Shown: positions 43,907 through 52,184 of the stretch, piece after piece
How positions within the stretch are numbered: position 1 is the stretch's first letter
Layout: each line of letters starts with the position of its first letter
NCBI GenBank assembly: GCA_964448135.1
Contig: CAYUVH010000034.1
Location: forward strand, 62,001-126,000
DNA length: 64,000 bases
Source of the DNA: CAYUVH01 sp964448135
Lineage (GTDB): Bacteria; Verrucomicrobiota; Verrucomicrobiia; Limisphaerales; UBA8199
Reading direction: 5' to 3'
Made by a program: the position numbers and the translations under genes
Notes under the pieces: generated by a model
What the model was told of the DNA's origin: nothing
Databases searched by the model: none
What the model saw: the letters and a program-made list of their open reading frames with translations, nothing else

Positions 43907-44818
43907 TCAACGCGGCCGCAACACCACCACTAGATTGTCCGCCAATCCCGCTGCCCCCAAACTTTTCTCCGCGAGCCAATACACCGTCTTCACGGGCTTC
44001 AGCCACGCGTTCTGTTTCATTGCCGTCGTCCGCCCGAGCAACGCGGCGCGCTCGGTGTTGGATACTTCCCGGCCGCCGCTCCGAAGATCCTGCCAGATCA
44101 ACATCGGGTTGAAATGCGTGCAATGGACGCTCTCAACGATGAACCGCTCACGAGTGATTTCCTCCAAAGTGCGGCGCGTGAAGTAGTTCACGTGCTGCGG
44201 ATAGAAATAACGGTATCGCCGGCCGAGCACTCTCGCGGCAAGCGATTTTAAATTTGGAACAAGGACGAAACATCGTCCCTCGGGGCGAAGCAGCGTGGCA
44301 GCTTTGTCCAAAAAATCGCGCGGTTTGCCCAGGTGCTCCAGCACGGCCCAGAAGGCAATGGCGTCGAATTGCTTGCCGGCAAAGTCGTGCTTCAAGAAAT
44401 CGCCGCGCAGCACAGGCACCCCTTGCGACTCCGCGTAATCCAACGGCGGACCGCTGGCATCCATGCCGAGCGTGCGATACATCTCGGGGAATCGGCGCCG
44501 GAGTTCGTGCAGGAAGCCACCGGTCGAACAGCCGACATCGAGGACGTCGCCGCCCCGGCAATGCCGCCGAAAGATGCGCAGCTCGCGGGCGAAGCGGACC
44601 GGCGCGTAGTCACCCTGCAGTTTGGCCGGAGAGAGATAGTAGCCCGCGCCTTCGCGATCGTAATATTCGCCCGAGAGAAAATCCTCCGGCACCGGGCTGG
44701 CGTACACCATCGAACACTTCCGGCAGCGCACGAGCCGCAGTTCGCCCTTTTGCAACCGCGGGGCGGATTCGCCGGACCCGCACACGGGGCAATCGCGAAT
44801 GACCTGGGCCTGGTTCAT
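43907..44818 (-). CDS. SAM-dependent methyltransferase with N-terminal zinc ribbon
   Basis: 303 residues from ATG 44818 (MNQAQVIRDCPVCGSGES). The N-terminus has two CxxC pairs (CPVCG and CRKC) that likely bind zinc. The class I methyltransferase core follows: DVLDVGCSTGGFLHELRRRF (SAM-binding), GMDASGPPLDYAES, and FDAIAFWAVLEHLGKPRDFL. This combination is common in proteins that methylate sugars or quinones in surface polysaccharide loci. The extended frame upstream to 44908 has no support. Substrate unknown. Confidence 0.87.
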   Translation of the reverse strand: MNQAQVIRDCPVCGSGESAPRLQKGELRLVRCRKCSMVYASPVPEDFLSGEYYDREGAGYYLSPAKLQGDYAPVRFARELRIFRRHCRGGDVLDVGCSTGGFLHELRRRFPEMYRTLGMDASGPPLDYAESQGVPVLRGDFLKHDFAGKQFDAIAFWAVLEHLGKPRDFLDKAATLLRPEGRCFVLVPNLKSLAARVLGRRYRYFYPQHVNYFTRRTLEEITRERFIVESVHCTHFNPMLIWQDLRSGGREVSNTERAALLGRTTAMKQNAWLKPVKTVYWLAEKSLGAAGLADNLVVVLRPR

Positions 44819-45010
44819 GGGGTTTGAAATTTCAATTGCGCGGCGGGAAGATTCAGCCACATGAGTTGCGGGCGGGCAAGTCTGAGTGGAAACGTGAAAG
44901 CGGGCCAAAACTTAACCGCAAAGAGCGCAAAGGACGCAAAAAGGATGCACAGATCAGAATTTCTCAAAAAGTTTGTCGGTTTTTGCCGGGTGCGTCAGTG
45001 TTATCTGTGA

Positions 45011-46486
45011 ATGATGGCTGACGACATGGCGCTGGTTCGGGAGTTCGCCGACAGCCAATCCGAACCGGCATTTGCCGCGCTCGTGGAGCGGCATGTCGCC
45101 CTGGTGCATTCGGCGGCACTGCGACAGACCGGCGACCCCCATCTGGCCGAGGAAGTCACCCAGGCGGTTTTCCTCATCCTCGCGCGCAAGGCGGCGACGC
45201 TGGGGCCGGACACCATTCTATCAGCATGGCTTTACCGGGCCGCCCGTTTCGCGGCGGCCGACGCGCTGAAGCTCCAGCGCCGGCGCCGTGAACGCGAACA
45301 GGAGGCCAGCATGCAATCGAATCTGGAAAGCGACGACACGGCCGACGCCTGGCAGCAACTCTGCCCGCTTTTGGACGACGCCATGGCCGACCTTTCCGAA
45401 GGCGAACGGGCATCGCTGGTGTTGAGGTATTTTGAAAACCGTCCGTGGCGGGAAGTGGCCGCGCTGCTGCGCGTGACCGAGGATGCCGCGCAAAAGCGGG
45501 CCACGCGCGCACTCGACCGGTTGCGCGTGCTCTTCGCGAATCGCGGCGTAACCCTTTCCGCCACGCTCATCGGCGGCGCGGTTTCGGCCAATTCGGTGCA
45601 AGCCGTGCCTGCGGGCTTCGCCGCCACGATTTCCACCGCCGCCATCACCAGCACTGCCGCCGCCTCCGTCGCCGTCATCACCGCCACCAAAACCATCGCC
45701 ATGACAACCTTACAAAAGATCGCTGTGACCGCCGCGCTCACCGCCGCCGTGGGCGTGGGGATTTACGAGACCCGACAAGCCCACGAAGCCCGGGCCGAAG
45801 CACTGGTACACCAAAAAGGCCACGCGTCGCTGGCCGACCAGGTCCGACAATTGCAGTCGGCAAACGAACAGAACTCAAATACGATTGCCGGCCTGAAGGG
45901 AGAACTGGCGAAGAACGAGCAGAACAATTTGGAACTGCTGCGGCTTCGCGGGCAGACGGGGACACAAAAGAGTCGAGAGGAGGAATTGGCCAGGTTACGC
46001 GACGAAAACCTGAAACTGTTCCTCAAAGCAGGTGTTCTCGAAGGCTGGTGGAAAAACCAGACGAACGCACACATTATAAAAGGCACCTATGTGAACCGCG
46101 AAGATTGGACCGACAATGGAACCCGCGAGCCATTGGACGCACTGTTGACGTTTCTGGCAGCCGTGAAGAAAGGGGACGAAAAGAGAATGGCTGAAGTATT
46201 CATCGGACCGGATTCCCGGAGTAATAAGACGTACGTAGCCAGCCTTCCCAAAACTTATTGGGACAAGCTCACGGGGATTCAAGTGGTAGAAGTCGGCGTC
46301 ATACATGACGGTTCCGGACAGAAAAAAGCGGTGATTGATTCCGTTATGGAGACGTCACGACCGGATTCCTCAGTCGTGAAATTTGATGATCCTGATGTCC
46401 AGCAATTTCATTTGATCAGGCAAAGCACCAGGCGCTGGATGCTGGTTGAAACCAATGGCGGGTGGGCGGTGACGAGAAGTTTTTGA
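45011..46486 (+). CDS. ECF sigma factor fused to a membrane segment and periplasmic coiled-coil domain
   Basis: 491 residues. Residues 5-85 are sigma region 2 (VREFADSQSEPAFAALVERH, then QTGDPHLAEEVTQAVFLILA), and 120-178 are region 4 (LSEGERASLVLRYFENRPWR with a helix-turn-helix REVAALLRVTEDAAQKR). An Ala/Thr-rich hydrophobic region follows at about 190-250, then a coiled coil (residues 265-335, ending ELARLRDENLKLF), then a soluble C-terminal domain to 491. No anti-sigma gene is adjacent. The fusion suggests the C-terminal part may itself sense or hold the factor at the membrane; that is inference. Known as a verrucomicrobial-type architecture, but the C-terminal domain is unassigned. Confidence 0.85.
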   Translation: MMADDMALVREFADSQSEPAFAALVERHVALVHSAALRQTGDPHLAEEVTQAVFLILARKAATLGPDTILSAWLYRAARFAAADALKLQRRRREREQEASMQSNLESDDTADAWQQLCPLLDDAMADLSEGERASLVLRYFENRPWREVAALLRVTEDAAQKRATRALDRLRVLFANRGVTLSATLIGGAVSANSVQAVPAGFAATISTAAITSTAAASVAVITATKTIAMTTLQKIAVTAALTAAVGVGIYETRQAHEARAEALVHQKGHASLADQVRQLQSANEQNSNTIAGLKGELAKNEQNNLELLRLRGQTGTQKSREEELARLRDENLKLFLKAGVLEGWWKNQTNAHIIKGTYVNREDWTDNGTREPLDALLTFLAAVKKGDEKRMAEVFIGPDSRSNKTYVASLPKTYWDKLTGIQVVEVGVIHDGSGQKKAVIDSVMETSRPDSSVVKFDDPDVQQFHLIRQSTRRWMLVETNGGWAVTRSF

Positions 46487-46574
46487 CATTGGCGGCCCGG
46501 CTTGAGCTTAACTTCCTGTTCCTGGGACGACTCTGGACGCTCGGGACACCGGTTGGGATGGGTCAGCACACTCA

Positions 46575-46650
46575 TTCCGCTCAATGTTTATGGGCCTTGG
46601 GACGGGTGGGACGGGTGGAACGGCTTTTCCGAGGGTATGCCCCCCGGCAG
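46575..46650. repeat. dispersed sequence with GGGACGGGT tandem, related to 41910-41970
   Basis: TCAATGTTTATGGGCC, then GGGACGGGTGGGACGGGTGG (a nine/ten-base tandem), then GAGGGTATGCCCCCCGG. The flanking motifs match the upstream region of the sulfatase. Confidence 0.5.
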
Positions 46651-46709
46651 TCCGGTCGGCCCCGTTCGGCGCTTGATTTGGCGGTGGTGAACGGCACGAT
46701 TGGACGGAG

Positions 46710-47138
46710 ATGGATTTCCTGGCAAAGCTTGGAGCCTTGTTTACTGGGAAGACCGGCCCGGAGCACTTGCGGCGAGGCCGGCTGGGAGAGCAGGCCGCCC
46801 GGCGGCAGTTGCGGCGGCAGGGGATGAAATTTCTCACGGCGAATTTTCGTTCGCCCCGCGGGGAAATTGACTTGGTTTTTCGCGATGCGGATTGCCTGGT
46901 GTTCATCGAGGTGAAGACGCGCTCGTCGGAGGATTGGGTCCGGCCCGCGGCGGCAGTGGACAAGGAACGGCGTCAGCGGCTCACGCGGGCAGGGTTGGAT
47001 TACCTGCGCCTGCTGCGCAATCCCCCAGTGAAGGTGCGGTTCGATATCGTGGAGGTCCTGCTCAACGACGGCGCCGTGCGCGAGGTGCGGCATCTGCCAA
47101 ATTCATTCGCCATGGAACGGCCGTATCGCTACCGCTAA
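46710..47138 (+). CDS. YraN-family (UPF0102) endonuclease-like protein
   Basis: 142 residues. The UPF0102 core is present: LRRGRLGEQAARRQLRRQGM, FRSPRGEIDLVFRDADCLVF and IEVKTRSSEDWVRP, i.e. the GEIDLV and EVKTR elements of a PD-(D/E)XK-like nuclease fold. The family is widespread, usually next to rnhB; its role is uncertain (a Holliday-junction or DNA-processing nuclease has been proposed). No partner gene is adjacent here. Confidence 0.9.
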   Translation: MDFLAKLGALFTGKTGPEHLRRGRLGEQAARRQLRRQGMKFLTANFRSPRGEIDLVFRDADCLVFIEVKTRSSEDWVRPAAAVDKERRQRLTRAGLDYLRLLRNPPVKVRFDIVEVLLNDGAVREVRHLPNSFAMERPYRYR

Positions 47139-47157
47139 AATTGCCGGCCTTGCTGAC

Positions 47158-47266
47158 GGAGCGCGGCTCTATGAGCCGCAGCGCGTGCAAATTCAATTCC
47201 CACAGTCGAATCACTTCCAACGCCCTTTTCAAATCGTCCCCGCTGCGGCCCGCAGAACCGCGCTCC
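47158..47266. repeat. hairpin repeat family C, both arms
   Basis: Left arm 47158-47182 (GGAGCGCGGCTCTATGAGCC then GCAGC), right arm 47240-47266 (CGCTGCGGCCCGCAGAACCG then CGCTCCG). The interior has TTCCAACGCCC and TCGTCCCCG that align with 36006-36021. It separates yraN from the convergent zinc-ribbon gene. Confidence 0.8.
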
Positions 47267-47290
47267 GAAAAATCTCGCGAAAACCGGCGT

Positions 47291-47914
47291 CTACTGCTGC
47301 TCCGTCACCGAGGCGATTTGCGCCTTCACCGCATTTTTATCCACCACCAACGCCTTGAAATCCCAGACCGCGCGGCCTTCCATCCCGGCCTGATAATCGG
47401 TCGCCGTGCCCAGCTTCTTCCCGGCCGTGTCGAAAAGGTCCAGCGTCACGCGCACACCGAACCGCTGGCGGGCGGTGGAATTGGTCAGGCTGCCGATCGC
47501 GTAAATAAGATTACCGGCCTTATCCAGGCGAATTTCCCCGGCGCGAAAGCCGTTCAGGCTCACCTTGTTCTCAGGTTGCGGAGCGGCGGTGCCGTTGCTT
47601 GCGGAGGTGGCTTCGGGCGTGTTCGTGCCGGAAGCAGTTCCGTTCCGTTGCTGCAAGACGGACATTTTGGCCCGGGCCTTGTTCAGCGCGTATAAACCGC
47701 CCACCAACCCAAGCAAAAGCACCACCACGGCAATACCGGTCCAGATGAGCGTCCGCCGTGGGATGGTGGGTGGCAGCGGGGGGGTGTAGAGGAATAATTC
47801 GGTGGTCTGTCCGCAATGAGGGCAGGTGGTGGTCTGCCCGGCGGCCTCGGCGGGAAACTCCAGATGCCCGCCGCACTGGGTGCATTCACCCTTGAGAAAC
47901 TTCGTCTTGCTCAT
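47291..47914 (-). CDS. zinc-ribbon single-span membrane protein
   Basis: 207 residues from ATG 47914 (MSKTKFLKGECTQCGGHLEF). Two CxxC pairs (CTQC, CPHC) form an N-terminal zinc ribbon. A membrane helix follows at about 58-80 (TGIAVVVLLLGLVGGLYAL), then a charged linker and a C-terminal beta domain (RFGVRVTLDLFDTAGKKLGT) of the kind seen in FxLYD-like proteins. Divergent from the DUF1501 gene. Function unknown. Confidence 0.75.
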   Translation of the reverse strand: MSKTKFLKGECTQCGGHLEFPAEAAGQTTTCPHCGQTTELFLYTPPLPPTIPRRTLIWTGIAVVVLLLGLVGGLYALNKARAKMSVLQQRNGTASGTNTPEATSASNGTAAPQPENKVSLNGFRAGEIRLDKAGNLIYAIGSLTNSTARQRFGVRVTLDLFDTAGKKLGTATDYQAGMEGRAVWDFKALVVDKNAVKAQIASVTEQQ

Positions 47915-47988
47915 TTTTGGCACCAAAACTGCAAAAAAAGCGAAACCAGCGGCTCGCTTTAAGCATCCGATATGATATTGATACAATT

Positions 47989-49419
47989 ATGAGCTTCGAC
48001 AACAAGCAGAACTCGGGGCACAAGGCGCGTTTGGAGGACCATTTCGTCACCCGCCGGCAGTTTTTGCACCGTGCGGGCATGGGTTTTGGGGCGCTGGGCC
48101 TGGCTTGGATGCTGGGCGAGGAAGGCCTCGGCCTGGTGCCCTCGGCCCGGGCGATCGAGCCGGCGAGCCTGCTGCCGCGGCAACCGCCCTTCCCCGCCAA
48201 GGCGAAGCACGTGGTTCATATTTTCGCCCAGGGCGCACCCTCGCACGTGGATACCTGGGACCCGAAACCGGCCCTGACCCAATATGACGGCAAATCCATC
48301 CCCGGCCACGACGGCACGGCGATGGGGTCGCCGTTCAAGTTCACGAAGCGCGGCAAGTCGGGCATCGAAGTGAGCGAAGTATTTCCGAAGCTGGGCGATC
48401 TGGTGGACGACATGTCGATCATTCGCTCAATGTACACCGATATTCCCGCCCACGAAGTGGCAACGGTTTACATGAACACCGGTTCGACCCGCCTCGCGCG
48501 GCCGAGTATGGGGTCGTGGGTGTTGTATGGCCTGGGCACCGAGAACCAGAACATGCCGGGGTATGTTTCGCTGCGGCCGGGCGGCACACCTCCGGGCGGC
48601 AGCTCGAACTGGCAATCATCCTTCCTGCCCGGGGTGTATCAAGGCGTGAGCATCAACACCAAGGTGCCGAACGTCAACCAGCTCATCGAAAACATCCGCA
48701 ATCAATATACGTCCCTGCCCGAGCAACGCCGGCAATTGGACCTCGTGCACCAGCTGAACGAGTTGCACAGCCAGAACATGCAGAAGGACGCGCAGCTCGA
48801 AGCACGGCTGCAGGCCTACGAAATGGCTTTCAAGATGCAAACGGAGGCGACGGACGCCTTCGACATCAACAAGGAGCCCGGCAGCGTCCGCGAGATGTAC
48901 GGCCGCTCGACGCAGGGCAATCAATTGCTGATCGCGCGTCGGTTGATCGAGCGCGGTGTGCGCTTTGTGCAGGTTTGGGCCGGCGGCTGGGATCATCACC
49001 AGGACATCGAAGACCGCCTCCCCGAGCGCGCGAAGGAAATTGACGCGCCGCTCGCGGCCTTCATCACGGATTTGAAACAACGCAACCTGTTCGACAGCAC
49101 GCTGATCGTGTGGGGCGGCGAGTTCGGCCGCAAACCCACGCGCGATCGCAACGGCAACGACAACCCCGGCCGCGATCACAACGCCAAAGCCTTCACGACC
49201 GTGCTGGCCGGCGGCGGCGTCAAAGGCGGCACGGTTTACGGCGCGACGGATGAATTCGGCGCGGCCTCCGTCGAGAACAAGGTGCACGTGCACGATCTGC
49301 ACGCGACCATCCTCGCGTTGCTGGGCTTCGATCATCAGAAACTTACTTATCGGTATAATGGGCGGGACTTTAGGCTGACGGATGTGGCGGGGAATGTGGT
49401 GAAGCCGATTATTGCGTAA
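47989..49419 (+). CDS. DUF1501 family protein, Tat-exported
   Basis: 476 residues from ATG 47989 (MSFDNKQNSGHKARLEDHFV). The twin-arginine motif TRRQFLHRAG precedes a hydrophobic segment, so it is a Tat substrate. The DUF1501 core resembles alkaline-phosphatase-fold proteins: HVVHIFAQGAPSHVDTWDPK, SMYTDIPAHEVATVYMNTG, VQVWAGGWDHHQDIEDRLPE and LIVWGGEFGRKPTRD. It is paired with a cytochrome-PSD1 gene two bases downstream, the standard planctomycete/verrucomicrobial pair thought to act on polysaccharides in the periplasm. Enzymatic activity has not been assigned. Confidence 0.92.
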   Translation: MSFDNKQNSGHKARLEDHFVTRRQFLHRAGMGFGALGLAWMLGEEGLGLVPSARAIEPASLLPRQPPFPAKAKHVVHIFAQGAPSHVDTWDPKPALTQYDGKSIPGHDGTAMGSPFKFTKRGKSGIEVSEVFPKLGDLVDDMSIIRSMYTDIPAHEVATVYMNTGSTRLARPSMGSWVLYGLGTENQNMPGYVSLRPGGTPPGGSSNWQSSFLPGVYQGVSINTKVPNVNQLIENIRNQYTSLPEQRRQLDLVHQLNELHSQNMQKDAQLEARLQAYEMAFKMQTEATDAFDINKEPGSVREMYGRSTQGNQLLIARRLIERGVRFVQVWAGGWDHHQDIEDRLPERAKEIDAPLAAFITDLKQRNLFDSTLIVWGGEFGRKPTRDRNGNDNPGRDHNAKAFTTVLAGGGVKGGTVYGATDEFGAASVENKVHVHDLHATILALLGFDHQKLTYRYNGRDFRLTDVAGNVVKPIIA

Positions 49420-49421
49420 CG

Positions 49422-51959
49422 ATGAAAAGCTCCAAGAACCAAGCACCAAGGACCCGAGAAGTTCCAAGCACCAAGCTCCAAGCGCTCTCGTACGGCAATT
49501 GGTGTTTGATGTTTGGTGCTTATCTGGTGCTTGGTCCTTGGTCCTTGGTCGTTCCTGCTTCCGCAGCCGACCTCACTCCCGCACAGACCACGTTCTTCGA
49601 AAGCAAAATCCGCCCCGTCCTCGTCAACAACTGCTACAAATGCCACAGCCAGGAATCGCCCAAAGCGAAAGGCGGTCTGTACGTGGATACCAAAAACGGT
49701 TTGCTGTCCGGTGGCGAAGGCGGGCCGGCAGTTGTGCCCGGCGATCCCGAAAAGAGCCTGCTGATCAAAGCCGTTCGCTATACCGATGCAGATTTGCAGA
49801 TGCCGCCGAAAGGCAAAAAGCTCGCGGACAACGAGATCGCGGACTTGGAAGCGTGGGTAAGAATGGGCGCGCCCGATCCGCGCGTGACGACGGTTGCGCA
49901 GACGCAGTGGAAGGATTCCAGCAAAACGCATTGGGCCTGGCAGCCGCTGAGAAAACCGGAGGTGCCGGAAGTCAAAGATGCGACATGGCCGAAGACGCCG
50001 GTGGATAATTTCATTCTCGCCAAGCTGGAGGAGAAAGGCCTGAAACCCAATCCGCCCACCGACAAGCGCACCCTCATTCGCCGCGCGACCTTCGATTTGA
50101 TCGGCCTGCCGCCGACACCCGAAGAGGTGGACGCCTTTGTGAAGGACGAGTCCCCCGAGGCGTTTGCCAAGGTCGTGGATCGGTTGCTGGCCTCGCCGCA
50201 CTACGGCGAACGTTGGGGCCGGCATTGGCTGGACGTGGCGCGTTACAGCGATACGAAGGGCCAGATCAAAAAGCAGCGCGAGGACGAGTATTATCCCTTC
50301 GCCTGGACGTACCGCGACTACGTGATCCGCAGCTTGAACGAGGATAAACCTTACAACGTCTTCATCATCGAACAATTGGCGGCGGACAAATTGCCGGCCT
50401 CGGCAAAAAATCCGACGAATCTGTGCGCGCTGGGTTTCCTTACGCTGGGCGACCGGTTCCAGGGAATGCAGAACGACATCATCAACGATCGCATTGATGT
50501 CGTGACCAAGGGCTTTCTCGGCCTGACCGTCACCTGCGCGCGCTGTCACGATCACAAGTTCGATCCGATCCCGACGAAGGATTACTATTCGTTGCACGGG
50601 ATTTTTGCGAGCTGCGCGGAACCGTCGGTGGAACCCGTAATTGCCAAAACGGTCGGCGGCCCGGAATACAGCGATTACTACAAGAAGCGCATGGACCTCG
50701 AAGCGCAAAAGGAGGCCCTGGAGAAGGAAGCCATTGCCATGCGCCGGGCGCGTAATCGCGAAGGGCTGAAACAGCTCCAAAAGCGCGAGCGCGAAAATCA
50801 TGAGGCGGTTTCCAAACTCGAATTGACGCACCCGGGAGCGCCGCCGCGCGCGATGGTGCTGGTGGATTCGGCGAAGCCGAAAGACTCCCCGGTGTTCATC
50901 CGCGGCGAGGCTGGCAACAAGGGCGCGGTGGTGCAGCGTCATTTCCTGGAGGTGCTGTCCGGTTCCACGCGCCCCGCCTACACGAACGGCAGCGGCCGGC
51001 TCGACCTCGCGCACTCCATCGTCAGCAAAAGCAACCCGATCACCCCGCGGGTGATGGTAAATCGCGTATGGCTCCATCATTTCGGCGAAGGTTTCGTTCC
51101 CACGCCCGATGACCTGGGCACGATGTCGGAAAGTCCAAGCCACCCGGAACTGCTCGATTACCTCGCCAACGAATTTCAATCCAACGGCTGGAGCCTCAAA
51201 AAGCTGCACCGCGAGCTGATGCTCTCTGCCGTGTACCAGCAAGGCAGCGACAGCAATCCGCGCTACGCCCAGGTGGACCCGAACAACCGACTCCTCTGGC
51301 GCGCGAACATCCGCCGGCTCGAATTCGAAGCGCTGCACGATTCGTTCCTCGCCATCGGCGGCACGCTCGACCAGACGATGTATGGCAAGCCCGTGGACCT
51401 CACACGCGAACCCTATTCCACCCGGCGCGCCGTTTACGGTTTCATCGACCGCCAGGACGTGGCGGACGTCCTCGTGAATTTCGATTTCGCCACTCCCGAC
51501 CTCCCCAGCGGCCGCCGCCACGAAACCACCGTGCCGCAACAAGCCCTTTTCCTCATGAACAGCCCGCTCGTGGTCGAGCAGGCCAAGAAACTCGTTTCAC
51601 TGCCGGAGTTCACCGCCAAGACTGACAGCGAAGCCAAAGTCGCCTTCCTCTACGACCGCATCTATCAGCGCCCGCCCCGCCCGGAAGAAGTGAAACTCGG
51701 CCTGGACTTCATCGCCGAAAAGCCGGCCGAACCCGAACCCATCGCCGCTGGCGACAGCACCTCCCCCGCCGCCGAACGCCGCCGCAAGCAGCAGGCCATG
51801 CGCGAACAACAACAAGCCCTGCGCCTGCAGCAAGCCAACAAGGGAAAATACGGCAAACGCGGTGGCGGTAACGATTTCCGCAAACGCGAACCCCTCAAAG
51901 CCTGGGAAGAATACGCCCACGCCCTCCTCCAGGCCAACGAAGCCTCTTTCGTCAATTGA
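49422..51959 (+). CDS. planctomycete-type cytochrome c, DUF1549 and DUF1553 (PSCyt1-PSCyt2-PSD1) protein
   Basis: 845 residues if it starts two bases after the DUF1501 stop (ATG 49422); an internal ATG at 49509 would begin directly with the hydrophobic segment MFGAYLVLGPWSLVVPASAA. The cytochrome part has NNCYKCHSQESPKA (CxxCH haem site) near residue 70. DUF1549 follows (LGLPPTPEEVDAFVKDESPE, HWLDVARYSDTKG, TCARCHDHKFDPI with a second CxxCH). A coiled-coil linker precedes DUF1553 (SNPITPRVMVNRVWLHHFGE; LNRLLWRANIRRLEFEALHD-like). It is exported and haem-bearing; a role in oxidative degradation of polymers is inferred from the family only. Confidence 0.92.
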   Translation: MKSSKNQAPRTREVPSTKLQALSYGNWCLMFGAYLVLGPWSLVVPASAADLTPAQTTFFESKIRPVLVNNCYKCHSQESPKAKGGLYVDTKNGLLSGGEGGPAVVPGDPEKSLLIKAVRYTDADLQMPPKGKKLADNEIADLEAWVRMGAPDPRVTTVAQTQWKDSSKTHWAWQPLRKPEVPEVKDATWPKTPVDNFILAKLEEKGLKPNPPTDKRTLIRRATFDLIGLPPTPEEVDAFVKDESPEAFAKVVDRLLASPHYGERWGRHWLDVARYSDTKGQIKKQREDEYYPFAWTYRDYVIRSLNEDKPYNVFIIEQLAADKLPASAKNPTNLCALGFLTLGDRFQGMQNDIINDRIDVVTKGFLGLTVTCARCHDHKFDPIPTKDYYSLHGIFASCAEPSVEPVIAKTVGGPEYSDYYKKRMDLEAQKEALEKEAIAMRRARNREGLKQLQKRERENHEAVSKLELTHPGAPPRAMVLVDSAKPKDSPVFIRGEAGNKGAVVQRHFLEVLSGSTRPAYTNGSGRLDLAHSIVSKSNPITPRVMVNRVWLHHFGEGFVPTPDDLGTMSESPSHPELLDYLANEFQSNGWSLKKLHRELMLSAVYQQGSDSNPRYAQVDPNNRLLWRANIRRLEFEALHDSFLAIGGTLDQTMYGKPVDLTREPYSTRRAVYGFIDRQDVADVLVNFDFATPDLPSGRRHETTVPQQALFLMNSPLVVEQAKKLVSLPEFTAKTDSEAKVAFLYDRIYQRPPRPEEVKLGLDFIAEKPAEPEPIAAGDSTSPAAERRRKQQAMREQQQALRLQQANKGKYGKRGGGNDFRKREPLKAWEEYAHALLQANEASFVN
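49428..49552. repeat. hairpin repeat family A, both arms, inside the coding sequence
   Basis: Left arm 49428-49481 (AGCTCCAAGAACCAAGCACC then AAGGACC and TTCCAAGCACCAAGCTCCAA), right arm 49500-49549 (TGGTGTTTGATGTTTGGTGC, TGGTGCTTGGTCCTTGGTCC). The right arm encodes CLMFGAYLVLGPWSLVV, the signal peptide core of the cytochrome-PSD1 protein. Confidence 0.85.
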
Positions 51960-52019
51960 CCGCCCGAAATCCTTCCTTGCGCAGACGCCTGATTCCTGCT
52001 TCATTATGCGCTGCCTGAT

Positions 52020-52104
52020 GCGCATATGGCGGAATTGGCAGACGCGCTACTTTGAGGTGGTAGTGGAGTAATCCGTGCAGGTTCAAGTCCTGCTATGCGC
52101 ACCA
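52020..52104 (+). tRNA. tRNA-Leu (GAG), CCA encoded
   Basis: The acceptor stem GCGCATA (52020-52026) pairs with TATGCGC (52094-52100), followed by discriminator A and encoded CCA (52102-52104). The anticodon stem CTACT/GGTAG encloses TTGAGGT, giving anticodon GAG. The long variable arm (TGGAGTAATCCG) and the D arm TGGCGGAATTGGCAGACGCG fit leucine. The T arm is GCAGG-TTCAAGT-CCTGC. An integrase gene follows at once, so the 3' end is a likely attachment site. Confidence 0.95.
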
Positions 52105-52184
52105 TTTTTGCTGATGAAATCAGCACTTCTGGCGCATCTGACACAGCCCAGACACAGAAAACGGCTGAAACCGAGCCTGAGCCG

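Noticed and set aside
49347..51542. A 731-codon minus-strand open frame.
   Set aside because: Antisense to the DUF1501 and cytochrome-PSD1 genes, with no recognised domain.
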